From positions 1 to 42,255 of the forward strand of contig JAQBVN010000021.1 in the NCBI GenBank assembly GCA_027622975.1: a stretch of 42,255 nucleotides of DNA, in the 5' to 3' direction. A model generated the notes under the pieces. That model was not told where the DNA came from. It was given only the letters and a program-made list of their open reading frames with translations, and did not search any database. Both the position numbers and the translations under genes were made by a program. Source of the stretch: Bacteroidota bacterium. Its GTDB lineage: Bacteria; Bacteroidota; Bacteroidia; Flavobacteriales_D; Sanyastnellaceae. Positions 16,918 through 24,919 of the stretch are shown here, piece by piece (positions within the stretch are counted from its first letter, which is position 1; each line of letters starts with the position of its first letter).

Positions 16918-18302
16918 GGATTCGTGGTGTCAGCGTCTTGCAATGGGGTGTGGTCAGAGAATTGGGAGTCCGCTTCTGAGGTTGTGTCGGTCGAAGGGAG
17001 TGCGTCCCAAGCCAATTGGAGTTGACGAATCCGACGAAGGTGAATTGCCCACCACACGGTCAGGCCAACCCCGATGATGACGGCCACGCCCACCACCACT
17101 GGCATCTTGCCGTCGGCAAAGAACAGGGCTTCCAATTGCCCCCCTTGGGTGGCTTGGGCAGGCAACAGCAGGGCAGGGATCATCAGTTGAGCGCGCCAGG
17201 AACCTCTGTGGGTACGCGCCTCGTCAAGGTTTGCTCGAAGCCTTTCAACCTTCAAAGCAACAGCGTACATCCACGTGCCCAAAATCATCCATCCCAGCAC
17301 CGCAGGGTAGAACACAGCGCGCAATGCGCTGTCGAGATCGTAGCTGCTGAATGCGGGATTTCCTCCTTTTCCTGGATGCAAGCTTTCCGTAAAACGTGGA
17401 AGCACCATGAGCAGCACCACGAGAAGCAAAAACCCAAAGAGGTTGTACACGGCAGCGAGACGCTCGCGGAGTTTGGGCTCCTGGATGGAACCCCGCAAGA
17501 CCAAGTATCCGGCGTAGACCATCACTGTGACAAAGGCGCCATTCAATTGGGGGTCATCCACCCACCACGCTCCCCAGGTCCAACGTGCCCACAAGCTCCC
17601 GGTGAGCAAGCCGAGCACCCCAAACCAAAGGCCCACCTTGACTGCGGCCACGGCGCGCCTGTCGCGGTCTGGATTACCTCCGAGCCTCAGAACGCGCAAA
17701 CTTTGGGCAAAGCTGATGCCCATCAACAGGAACATCGTGAACCACATGGGCACGTGCAACATCAGGTTTCGGATGCTCTCCATGATGTTGGGTTGGAACG
17801 GAAAGTGGAAGGGGAGATCGGCTTCTTGCAGGGTGGAAAGCACGTATTTGTCATCTTTCAGCCCTGATTTTGGGGCTGCCTCCAACCCTGTGGCGTAAAA
17901 CCCATTGGCGTAACTCACCGTGCCATCACCTGCGCCATTGACGTACACGTTCCAACTCATGGCCGGAACCACCTTTGGCAGCCGAACCCTGCATAGGAGA
18001 TGGGTGTCGTCAGCCACCTTGAGATGTGTCGCGGAGAGAACGGTTTGCTCTCCATCAAGGATGTTTCTGGCGGTGATGAAAACCTTCGGTTGAGAGGTGG
18101 AAAAATGGGTGCCTAGACCTGCAATTCGGAGTTCATATTGCCCCCCTTGTTCAGTGATTTGGCTCCGCAACACTTCCACCTGATCCAAACCTGGACCCAA
18201 CGGAACGAGGAAGGTCATGGCAAGGGTGTATGCCAACAACACAAGCCCGCAGGCGCGAATTGCTTTCACAGCAAAGGAAGGTGGTTCGTTGTGACGAATC
18301 AT
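16914..18302 (-). CDS. ccmC: CcmC heme-handling protein fused to a CcmD-like tail
   Basis: 462 residues from ATG 18302, overlapping the ccmB stop (ATGA). The frame is open further upstream but is antisense-like there. TM1 spans about 15-34, then a periplasmic insert of about 130 residues containing YELRIAGLGTHFS. The CcmC core follows: HVPMWF (His 183), WTWGAWWVDDPQLNG (WWD motif, 241-255) and SLHPGKGGNPAF (His 309), the expected axial heme ligands. At 373-425 the sequence restarts as LMIPALLLPAQA, then ADGKMPVVVGVAVIIGVGL and RRIRQLQ, like the separate small CcmD protein with its single helix. An acidic tail follows. Role: delivery of heme to CcmE. Confidence 0.92.
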   Translation of the reverse strand: MIRHNEPPSFAVKAIRACGLVLLAYTLAMTFLVPLGPGLDQVEVLRSQITEQGGQYELRIAGLGTHFSTSQPKVFITARNILDGEQTVLSATHLKVADDTHLLCRVRLPKVVPAMSWNVYVNGAGDGTVSYANGFYATGLEAAPKSGLKDDKYVLSTLQEADLPFHFPFQPNIMESIRNLMLHVPMWFTMFLLMGISFAQSLRVLRLGGNPDRDRRAVAAVKVGLWFGVLGLLTGSLWARWTWGAWWVDDPQLNGAFVTVMVYAGYLVLRGSIQEPKLRERLAAVYNLFGFLLLVVLLMVLPRFTESLHPGKGGNPAFSSYDLDSALRAVFYPAVLGWMILGTWMYAVALKVERLRANLDEARTHRGSWRAQLMIPALLLPAQATQGGQLEALFFADGKMPVVVGVAVIIGVGLTVWWAIHLRRIRQLQLAWDALPSTDTTSEADSQFSDHTPLQDADTTNP

Positions 18303-18964
18303 GAGGCTCGCCAAAGGTACGGGAACAGAACCACGCCGAGGGTGCCACTTCCCAGGGCCAAGACGCCAAGAAATGCGAAGTAGATGGCAGTGTCGGACAC
18401 GATCACACCGCGAATCAAGTCGTCCCCCAAAGAGGTTGAGACCAAGACGATGGGCAGGACAAGGGGCAGGCCCAGAATGGCGGTGAGACCAAACCCAGCC
18501 CCAGCCCTCGCGGCGATGAGTGACAACAACGTCAAGGTGGTCCCAAGGGCCAAAGCCGTCAATGCCATGCCTCCCACGAAAGCCGCGAGGCGCGCGCCTT
18601 CCAAGGTTGCCCAACCGAGCAACAATCCCATGAAAGCCGCCACGGCGCACGCCAGCCCTGCGAGGATGGCCACGTGATGCATCATGCGCGCCAAAATGTA
18701 GTGAATGGGATTGACCGTGGTTCTCAGGTAAGCCAAAACCTCGGGGCGGTCCTCTTCAAGGGAGCGACTCACCCCATTGAAAGCTGTAAACAACAAAATC
18801 ACCCACGTCATGGCATTCCAGGTCTCTGGATCGGGCCGACCTTGAACCACTTGGTACACCGCGTAGACCGTGGCCACGGCGAACAAAAGAAGGCCCGCGA
18901 GTCCGTGTTTGGACTTCATCTCCGCACGCCACATGTGCCTGAACAAAAACAAGGTGTGGCGCAT
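18299..18964 (-). CDS. ccmB: Heme exporter membrane subunit CcmB
   Basis: 221 residues from ATG 18964 (a TTG at 18976 would add four). Six-helix CcmB protein, partner of the CcmA ATPase in releasing holo-CcmE. The start RHTLFLFRHMWRAEMKSKHG with its amphipathic basic helix, then FNGVSRSLEEDRPE and GLPLVLPIVL, are typical. It lies 27 bases after the exonuclease gene and overlaps ccmC by four bases. No ccmA lies next to it or anywhere in this window, so the ATPase must be encoded elsewhere. Confidence 0.93.
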   Translation of the reverse strand: MRHTLFLFRHMWRAEMKSKHGLAGLLLFAVATVYAVYQVVQGRPDPETWNAMTWVILLFTAFNGVSRSLEEDRPEVLAYLRTTVNPIHYILARMMHHVAILAGLACAVAAFMGLLLGWATLEGARLAAFVGGMALTALALGTTLTLLSLIAARAGAGFGLTAILGLPLVLPIVLVSTSLGDDLIRGVIVSDTAIYFAFLGVLALGSGTLGVVLFPYLWRAS

Positions 18965-18991
18965 GGCGGAGGACAATTGTACGGGAGGCGG

Positions 18992-19543
18992 TTAGACGAT
19001 GGAGAGGGGTTTTGCCACTTTGGCAAACAGTCGTCCCATGTTTCGTGCGTCTTCGATGGCGCGATGCTGGGTGCCATCAAAACTCAGACCTTCCATCTCC
19101 AAAGCGTTTTTCAATCCGATTTGGTTTTTGGAACCTTTCCATCGGCTGTAATGTCGTTGCAAGCATGCCCAATACTTCAGCCAAGGCAGGTCCATGTTGT
19201 GGAGTCGAGCGTCGTTGACAAACTGCCGGCGGTCAAATTCCCCCCAGCTCATCAGCACAGAGCGGGTGTCTTGAAACCCGACCCATTGTTCAAACATCGC
19301 AATCGCTTCGTCGAACATGGGGGCGTCTTCGATGTCATCCTGTACGATGCTGGTCAACTTGGTGCAAAACGGGCTGATTTCGGGATGCAGTTTGGGTCGG
19401 ACAAAGGAGCAGAAGTCATCCACGAATTCCAAATCCTCGTTGATTTTGACCGCGCCAATTTCAATGATTTCAACCTTTCGCGGCTTTGGGCTTCGCCAAC
19501 AGGTGGCTTCGAGGTCGTACACAATGAATTGACGGTTGCTCAT
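18992..19543 (-). CDS. DnaQ-like 3'-5' exonuclease (KapD/ERI-1 type)
   Basis: 183 residues. DEDDh exonuclease fold: VYDLEATCW supplies the first acidic pair (Asp 10, Glu 12), EIIEIGAV follows, MSWGEFDRRQF gives the second motif and HRAIEDARN the His-Asp of ExoIII. The layout CTKLTSIVQDDIEDAP is typical of KapD/Eri1-like nucleases, so RNA may be the substrate; this is not decided by the sequence. The -7 element TATCTTTG ends 8 bases from its ATG. It is probably the first gene of the transcript that continues into ccmB. Confidence 0.88.
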   Translation of the reverse strand: MSNRQFIVYDLEATCWRSPKPRKVEIIEIGAVKINEDLEFVDDFCSFVRPKLHPEISPFCTKLTSIVQDDIEDAPMFDEAIAMFEQWVGFQDTRSVLMSWGEFDRRQFVNDARLHNMDLPWLKYWACLQRHYSRWKGSKNQIGLKNALEMEGLSFDGTQHRAIEDARNMGRLFAKVAKPLSIV

Positions 19544-19550
19544 GTCGTTG

Positions 19551-19558
19551 CAAAGATA
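19551..19558 (-). promoter_or_regulatory. -7 element for exonuclease-ccm transcript
   Basis: The minus strand reads TATCTTTG, an exact TAnnTTTG match. It ends 8 bases before the exonuclease ATG, implying a leader of only a few bases. No clear -33 element. Confidence 0.55.
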
Positions 19559-19608
19559 CGTCAGCCTGACAGGGCGTGTCACAGTTGTGAACAAGTGGGT
19601 TCCAAATC

Positions 19609-21147
19609 TCAGCGAACGCGCAAGCGCCATGGGCTGAGACCGGAGCCAGGTTCTTCGAGCGTGGATCCCTGCCTCGAAGATGCTCCATGGGCATGCCCAC
19701 CATCATGGATCAGGCGGTCGTAGGCTCCCAAAACCAGATCGGCCATGGTTTCATCATCGCAAGGCAACGCCCGGTGAAGGGCTTCGGGGGTGAAGTATGC
19801 ATCGACAAATCCCGTGTCAAACTTGCCCGAACGAAACGCCTCATGGTTGACTGCGAAATGGCCAAAATCCAGGGTGGTATCCACACCCTGAACCTCGTAT
19901 TCTTCAATGGCACGCAACATGCGTTCAATGGCTGCTTCACGTGTTGGGCCATGGGTGCATAGTTTGGCCAGCATGGGGTCATAGTGCATGCTCACCTCAC
20001 CGCCTTCTTCCACGCCATCATCGACCCGGATGCCCGGACCCACGGGGGGGCGGTACCGGGTAAGGGTTCCTGTGCTCGGAAGAAATCCACCGGCCACATC
20101 TTCGGCATACACGCGCAATTCCAAGGCGTGACCCTGAATGACCAGGTCCTCTTGCGAAAAGCTGATGGGATGGCCTTCCGCAATGCGAATTTGCTCGCGC
20201 ACCAAATCAACTCCTGTGATCAATTCAGTCACGGGATGTTCCACCTGAAGGCGGGTGTTCATCTCAAGGAAGAAAAATTCACGCGAGGCATCCACCAAAA
20301 ATTCCACCGTTCCTGCACCCACGTAATCGCAAGATTTGGCCACTTCCAAGGCGCACTCTCCCATGCGTTGACGAAGGGCGTCGTCGAGCAGGGCAGAAGG
20401 CGCTTCTTCCACCACTTTTTGGTGTCTGCGCTGGATGCTGCACTCACGCTCAAACAAGTGCACCCCATTGCCATGGCTGTCGCAAAGCACTTGAATCTCG
20501 ATGTGACGGGGTTGTTGGACGAGTCGCTCCATGAACACAGCGCCGTCACCAAAGGATCGCTCAGCCTCAGAAATCGCTCGTTGCAATTCGCTTTCCAATT
20601 GGCTGGGATCGTGCACGGCTCGCATGCCCTTGCCGCCACCACCCGCACTGGCCTTGATCAGGAGGGGGAAACCGATGCGTTGGGCTTCGCGTCGGGCTTC
20701 CTCTGGATCTTCAATCGCCCCTTCGGTTCCTGGCACCATCGGGATGTTCCTGAGAGCCACGGCGTCTTTGGCCGCGAGCTTAGAACCCATGACCCTGATG
20801 GCATGGGGATGAGGACCTACGAACCGAATGCCAGCCGCCTCCACAGCTTCTGCGAACTCAGCATTTTCACTGAGGAACCCATAACCCGGATGGATGGCAT
20901 CGGCGCCAGTTTTGCGCGCGGCAGCCACAATGCGTTCCATGATCAAATAGCTCTCGTTGCTTGGCGCGGGCCCCACACAAACAGCCTCGTCGGCCGCTCT
21001 GACAAAAGGTGCGGCCGCGTCGGCCTCACTGTACACAGCCACCGTGGCGATGCCCATCTCTCGGGCAGTTCGCAGCACGCGCAACGCAATTTCGCCGCGG
21101 TTGGCCACGAGCAACTTTCGGATGGGGCGAATCGAATTCCCGGTCAT
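19609..21147 (-). CDS. accC: Biotin carboxylase subunit of an acyl-CoA carboxylase
   Basis: 512 residues. ATP-grasp biotin carboxylase that carboxylates biotin on a carrier protein. It has RKLLVANRGEIALRVLRTAR at the start, the ATP-binding GGGGKGM (169-175), FERECSIQRRHQKVVEEAPS, EMNTRLQVEHPVTE and a complete C-domain. Overall wording resembles the propionyl/acetyl-CoA carboxylase subunits of Bacteroidota rather than E. coli AccC, and it carries a C-terminal extension of about 40 residues after VDAYFTPEALHRALP. No biotin carrier or carboxyltransferase gene is adjacent, so the acyl-CoA substrate is unresolved; the symbol is by function. BioY in this window fits biotin need. Confidence 0.9.
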   Translation of the reverse strand: MTGNSIRPIRKLLVANRGEIALRVLRTAREMGIATVAVYSEADAAAPFVRAADEAVCVGPAPSNESYLIMERIVAAARKTGADAIHPGYGFLSENAEFAEAVEAAGIRFVGPHPHAIRVMGSKLAAKDAVALRNIPMVPGTEGAIEDPEEARREAQRIGFPLLIKASAGGGGKGMRAVHDPSQLESELQRAISEAERSFGDGAVFMERLVQQPRHIEIQVLCDSHGNGVHLFERECSIQRRHQKVVEEAPSALLDDALRQRMGECALEVAKSCDYVGAGTVEFLVDASREFFFLEMNTRLQVEHPVTELITGVDLVREQIRIAEGHPISFSQEDLVIQGHALELRVYAEDVAGGFLPSTGTLTRYRPPVGPGIRVDDGVEEGGEVSMHYDPMLAKLCTHGPTREAAIERMLRAIEEYEVQGVDTTLDFGHFAVNHEAFRSGKFDTGFVDAYFTPEALHRALPCDDETMADLVLGAYDRLIHDGGHAHGASSRQGSTLEEPGSGLSPWRLRVR

Positions 21148-21238
21148 GCTTTCAATGTTGGGCGAGAAGTCGCCGGTTTGAGGGGTGAAGATACAGGCAA
21201 GGAAAGGTTGTGACTTGCCCAGGAACTTTCAGGGCACG

Positions 21239-21341
21239 AAAAAAGGGCAAGCGATTCTTGTCGCACCGCTACAACCGCATTCCCTTGCTGCCTTCCGGCC
21301 CTGGGGGGTTCTGCGGGAGCTGGTCGCAAGAGACTTGCCCC
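21239..21341 (-). ncRNA. ffs: Signal recognition particle RNA (4.5S/ffs)
   Basis: Read on the minus strand this folds into the bacterial SRP rod. GGGCAAG (21340-21334) pairs with CTTGCCC (21251-21245). Inner stems are GCT-CCGCA with TGCGG-AGC and CCC with GGG. The conserved internal loop CCAGG/AGCAA follows, and the apical GCC-GGAA-GGC tetraloop is the Ffh M-domain binding site. Six Ts (21244-21239) end it as an intrinsic terminator. A -7 element (21346-21353) lies 5 bases upstream of the predicted 5' end. It lies between biotin carboxylase and DUF4199 genes with no protein overlap. Confidence 0.93.
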
Positions 21342-21345
21342 AGCG

Positions 21346-21353
21346 CAAAGATA
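21346..21353 (-). promoter_or_regulatory. -7 element for ffs
   Basis: The minus strand reads TATCTTTG, an exact match to TAnnTTTG. The last G is 5 bases before the first G of the SRP RNA. Because the RNA 5' end is fixed by base pairing, this gives an internal ruler for where transcription starts after this element. Confidence 0.7.
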
Positions 21354-21380
21354 TGCACTCAGGGCTGTACCTTGCGCCTC

Positions 21381-21914
21381 ATGAAGCATTTGTCTCTTTC
21401 CCTGAATCACGGCGTGTTGGCAGCCCTGGTGAATTTTGGGTTGGTCATGGCTATTTACCTGATCGACATCAACCTGATGGTGGCGTGGTGGTTCAGTTTG
21501 ATTGCCTTGATGATTGTTCCTGTTTTCATGTTCATGTCGGGAACAGCCGCTCGCAAGGCCGATGGTGGGGTGCTTTCCTTTGGTTCGGGATTTCAGGTTG
21601 TGTTGATCACTGCCGTGGTCACCCAGTTCTTGAGCGCACTCTTGACGTGGGTGTTGTACACGGTCATCGCCCCTGAATTGCCCGGAATCTTGACGGATCT
21701 CGTGATGGAAAAGACGGCAGGGGTGATGGAGACTTTTGGTGTTCCCGCAGAAATCGCAAAGACGCAAATGGAGGAGTTGGAGACGACCCTGCCCGAATCA
21801 TACAAGCTCTCTGGATTGATGAAAAACAGTGGTTATGGTCTGCTCATGTGGGCGGTGGTTTCTCTGATTGTGGCCGCCATCGTCAAGCGCAAACCACAAT
21901 CGGACTTCGCATGA
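21381..21914 (+). CDS. DUF4199 family membrane protein
   Basis: 177 residues from ATG 21381. Four hydrophobic segments (about 8-28, 33-52, 68-95 and 150-170) match DUF4199 proteins, which are Bacteroidota-typical inner-membrane proteins of unknown function. An amphipathic loop near 100-140 contains TFGVPAEIAKTQMEELE. It precedes a GT2 glycosyltransferase by 57 bases on the same strand; this neighbour pair is common in Bacteroidota. TACCTTG at 21368-21374 just before the ATG is a shortened -7-like element. Confidence 0.82.
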   Translation: MKHLSLSLNHGVLAALVNFGLVMAIYLIDINLMVAWWFSLIALMIVPVFMFMSGTAARKADGGVLSFGSGFQVVLITAVVTQFLSALLTWVLYTVIAPELPGILTDLVMEKTAGVMETFGVPAEIAKTQMEELETTLPESYKLSGLMKNSGYGLLMWAVVSLIVAAIVKRKPQSDFA

Positions 21915-21971
21915 TGAACCATCCAACTTTGTGTATCCAGCCTCTCTTTTCACACCCAGATCGAATCTGAC

Positions 21972-22940
21972 ATGATGCCTGACAAAGACGTGACTGTGGT
22001 GGTTCCTCTCTTGGATGAAGCCCCCAGCTTGAAGGAGTTGCTTGAAGGCATAGAATCGGCACTTGCCGGGTTGGACTTCGAGGTCATTTTTGTCGACGAC
22101 GGCAGCCGCGATGGGTCGTGGGATGTCATCGATGCTTTGCATCAGGCCCATCCTCAGAAAGTTCGAGGGATTCGATTCGCCAGGAACTACGGGAAGAGCG
22201 CGGCATTGCAAAAGGGTTTTGAAGCCGCCCGAGGCGAAGTGGTCTTCACCATGGACGCCGATTTGCAAGACGATCCGAATGAGTTGCCAGACATGCGTTC
22301 TCAGCTGTTGGCTGAGGGTTTGGACTTGGTAAGTGGCTGGAAGAAGAAGCGCCATGATCCCTTGAGCAAAACCTTGCCCACCAAGCTATACAATTGGGCC
22401 ACGCGACGGGTGAGCGGCATCGATCTTCACGATTTCAATTGTGGCTTGAAATGTTACCGCTGGCAAGTGGTCAAGGCCATTGAAGTGCAAGGGGAGATGC
22501 ATCGCTACATTCCCATGTTGGCGAAAATGGCCGGTTTTGGTCGGGTGGGCGAGAAGGTGGTGACGCATCGAGCGAGACCCTACGGCACGAGCAAGTTTGG
22601 ATTGGAGCGATTCACCAATGGCATGCTGGACCTGATGACGGTTGGATTCATGGCGAGATTTGGAGGCAAGCCTATGCATTTCTTTGGCTTGGTCGGGATG
22701 TTGATGTTCCTGCTGAGTTCCATGCTTTTCTTGGGAATTGGGAGCACCAAGGTGTGGGCCATGTACCATGGACTTGAGGCCAAAAACTTGGCCGACATCA
22801 GTTGGTTTTACGTCGCACTTACGGGGATGATTCTCGGTGCTCAGTTTTTCCTTTCCGGTTTCCTCGCGGAAATGATTTCACGCAACAACCCTGAACGCAC
22901 CAACTACCGAATTCTCGAGCGCTTCGACAGCCTGGATTGA
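21972..22940 (+). CDS. GT2 family glycosyltransferase (DPM1/GtrB-like)
   Basis: 322 residues. The N-terminal GT-A domain has VVVPLLDEAPSLKEL, VDDGSRDGS (nucleotide-sugar binding) and TMDADLQDDP (metal-binding DxD region). LKCYRW and a C-terminal pair of transmembrane helices (about 230-255 and 275-305) follow. This is the layout of polyprenyl-phosphate sugar transferases that charge a lipid carrier from a nucleotide sugar. The exact sugar is not readable from sequence. ATG ATG at 21972/21975 gives two possible starts. It follows the DUF4199 gene. Confidence 0.92.
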   Translation: MMPDKDVTVVVPLLDEAPSLKELLEGIESALAGLDFEVIFVDDGSRDGSWDVIDALHQAHPQKVRGIRFARNYGKSAALQKGFEAARGEVVFTMDADLQDDPNELPDMRSQLLAEGLDLVSGWKKKRHDPLSKTLPTKLYNWATRRVSGIDLHDFNCGLKCYRWQVVKAIEVQGEMHRYIPMLAKMAGFGRVGEKVVTHRARPYGTSKFGLERFTNGMLDLMTVGFMARFGGKPMHFFGLVGMLMFLLSSMLFLGIGSTKVWAMYHGLEAKNLADISWFYVALTGMILGAQFFLSGFLAEMISRNNPERTNYRILERFDSLD

Positions 22941-23057
22941 AAGGCGCCTGGATTGAGAGCCGCGTGGATTCACGTGCCCCCTTGTCGTAGCCATGCGCGG
23001 ATGAGCCCGCGTGCCCTGCCCAAAGAGAGTGTTGACAACCCAACCTGTTTGGGCTGA
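22941..23057. other. Convergent gap between glycosyltransferase and mnmA
   Basis: 117 bases. CGCGG (22996-23000) with CCGCG is a small GC-rich hairpin, and CCCAA/TTGGG near 23039-23054 is another. Neither has a T-run, so no intrinsic terminator is clear. No gene is seen. Confidence 0.35.
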
Positions 23058-24224
23058 TCAGCGAGCAATCACAGCGGATCCAATCACTTCGTCTCCGTGC
23101 TCTCCGCCATGCCAAGCAGCGAATTGTCCAGCCGCAACGCCTCGTTGCGGGGTGTCAAAGTCGAGCCAATGACGGCCATCCTCACTGCGAACGAGGCGTC
23201 CAGCTTGCAAGGGTTGACGGTAACGAATTCTCAGTCCGTAGGTCCGTTCGTCAGGCAGCGTCATGGCCTCATGGGGCACCAGCCAATGGGGAGTCTCCAG
23301 GGGCAAGGCGGTTCGATACAAACCGGGATGATGTTCTCCTTGTCCCACGAAGACAGTGTTGGTGGTGATGCACGTGCCAAGGACAAACAAGGGCTCGGGT
23401 TTTCCACCCACATTCAGACCCTTGCGTTGACCCACTGTGAAGAAATGCGCTCCGTCGTGGCCTCCCACCACCTTCCCCATGTCAGGACGAAGGGGGAAGG
23501 GGGCCGCACGCTCGGTGATTCCGCAATCCTCCGGTCTTGAGAATACAGGGTGGCTGGCGGCAATTTCAACGATGTCGCCAGGCTGTATGGCCAGTTGTTG
23601 CTGCAGAAAATCGGGGAGCCTGACCTTGCCGATGAAGCACAAACCCTGGCTGTCCTTCTTGGCAGCATTCGGCAAGTTCAAGTCGGCGGCCAAGGAGCGC
23701 ACCTGAGGCTTGCGAAGTTCTCCCACAGGAAACAGGGCTCGGCTGAGTTGGGTTTGGTTCAACTGGCACAAAAAATAGCTCTGATCCTTGTTGCCGTCCA
23801 CACCGGCGAGCAGATGATGAATCCCATCGTCAGTTGTGGTTTTGCGGCAATAATGCCCAGTGGCCACGGCCTCTGCTCCCAATTTGAGCGCGGCCTCCAA
23901 GAACAAATCAAATTTGACTTCGCGGTTGCACAGAACGTCGGGATTCGGAGTGCGTCCAGCGGCATATTCGGCAAACATGTAGTCGACGATGCGCTCCTTG
24001 TATTCTGCGCTCAAGTCCATGACCTGAAAGGGAATGCCCAAGTGGTTCGCCACGAGCATGGCATCGTTGGCGTCATCGATCCAGGGACATTCGTTGTTGA
24101 TCGTCACACTCTCGTCATTCCAATTGCGCATGAACAACCCAATGACGTCGTGTCCCTGCTCAATCAAGAGGTGGGCAGCCGCGCTCGAGTCCACTCCACC
24201 TGAAAGTCCGACGACAACTCGCAT
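23058..24224 (-). CDS. mnmA: tRNA 2-thiouridylase MnmA
   Basis: 388 residues from ATG 24224; the open frame upstream is not homologous. It thiolates U34 of tRNA Lys, Glu and Gln. The PP-loop GLSGGVDSS is at the N-terminus. The catalytic Cys residues are in PNPDVLCNREVKF and SQGLCFIGKV, with GHYCR and the C-terminal beta-barrel FTVGQRKGL... following. The -7 element TACCTTTG ends 5 bases from the ATG, predicting a leaderless message. Its 3' end converges on the glycosyltransferase. Confidence 0.97.
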   Translation of the reverse strand: MRVVVGLSGGVDSSAAAHLLIEQGHDVIGLFMRNWNDESVTINNECPWIDDANDAMLVANHLGIPFQVMDLSAEYKERIVDYMFAEYAAGRTPNPDVLCNREVKFDLFLEAALKLGAEAVATGHYCRKTTTDDGIHHLLAGVDGNKDQSYFLCQLNQTQLSRALFPVGELRKPQVRSLAADLNLPNAAKKDSQGLCFIGKVRLPDFLQQQLAIQPGDIVEIAASHPVFSRPEDCGITERAAPFPLRPDMGKVVGGHDGAHFFTVGQRKGLNVGGKPEPLFVLGTCITTNTVFVGQGEHHPGLYRTALPLETPHWLVPHEAMTLPDERTYGLRIRYRQPLQAGRLVRSEDGRHWLDFDTPQRGVAAGQFAAWHGGEHGDEVIGSAVIAR

Positions 24225-24228
24225 GGCG

Positions 24229-24236
24229 CAAAGGTA
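24229..24236 (-). promoter_or_regulatory. -7 element for mnmA
   Basis: The minus strand reads TACCTTTG, an exact TAnnTTTG match with its last G 5 bases from the mnmA ATG. That is the same offset as between the ffs element and the ffs 5' end, so transcription should begin at the start codon. Confidence 0.6.
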
Positions 24237-24343
24237 GGGGGCGCAGTTTGCATTTGGCCTTGATTTCTGCGACCTTAAGCCCAACGTTGAGAGCGCGGAG
24301 GCAACCATTCCAAATCGGATGCGTCTCTCCAACGGCCATCATC

Positions 24344-24919
24344 ATGCACGAAGCAGAGTTGCGCCCCTACATTGAAGCCTGTCAGCTCGGTGAACGCCGC
24401 GCCCAGCGCTACATCTTCGAACGGTATTACCGATTGATGTTTGGGGTGTGCCTTCGCTACATGTCCGACAAGGATGCCGTACAGGATGTGGTTCAAGAAG
24501 GTTTTCTCAAAGTGTTTCACAACATCGAGGGATACACCTTCAAAGGTTCTTTCGAAGGCTGGATGCGCCGAATCATGGTCAACACGGCAATTGATGCCAT
24601 CCGTCGCAGAAATGCGGCCGGTTGGGTCCTCGGGGAGGAATCATCGATTGAACCAGCAGACGATGATGGAGGTTGGGAGATGGAGGAAGACGACGGCGAA
24701 ACGTACACGGTCCACGATGTGTTGGACGCCATGGAGCATTTGACGCCCATGTATCGAACCGTGTTCAACCTCTACGTCTTCGACAACCTGGGGCATCAAG
24801 AGATCTCGGATCGCTTGGGCATCAGCGTTGGAACTTCGAAGTCCAACTTGGCGAAAGCCAGGCGAAACCTTCGAGATTTGTTATTGACCGCCAAAGGAAG
24901 AGACGCACATGTCGAGTGA
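24344..24919 (+). CDS. ECF-family RNA polymerase sigma factor
   Basis: 191 residues from ATG 24344. Sigma-70 region 2 spans about 24-90 with YYRLMFGVCLRYMSD, AVQDVVQEGFLKVF and FEGWMRRIMVNTAIDAIRR. An acidic linker of about 30 residues follows, then region 4 (125-181) with LTPMYRTVFNLYVFDNLGHQ and a helix-turn-helix ISDRLGISVGTSKSNLAKARRNL in total. The next gene starts inside its last codons (ATG 24909 before TGA 24917-24919), the usual sigma/anti-sigma coupling. Probable targets include the downstream secreted protein, but no promoter motif can be assigned. Confidence 0.95.
   Translation: MHEAELRPYIEACQLGERRAQRYIFERYYRLMFGVCLRYMSDKDAVQDVVQEGFLKVFHNIEGYTFKGSFEGWMRRIMVNTAIDAIRRRNAAGWVLGEESSIEPADDDGGWEMEEDDGETYTVHDVLDAMEHLTPMYRTVFNLYVFDNLGHQEISDRLGISVGTSKSNLAKARRNLRDLLLTAKGRDAHVE

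Noticed and set aside
19984-21213. 409-codon plus-strand open frame
   Set aside because: Antisense to the biotin carboxylase gene and also crosses the accC start region; no domain is visible.
23038-23056. Terminator after mnmA or the glycosyltransferase
   Set aside because: Only a 5-base stem and no T-run; too weak to call.
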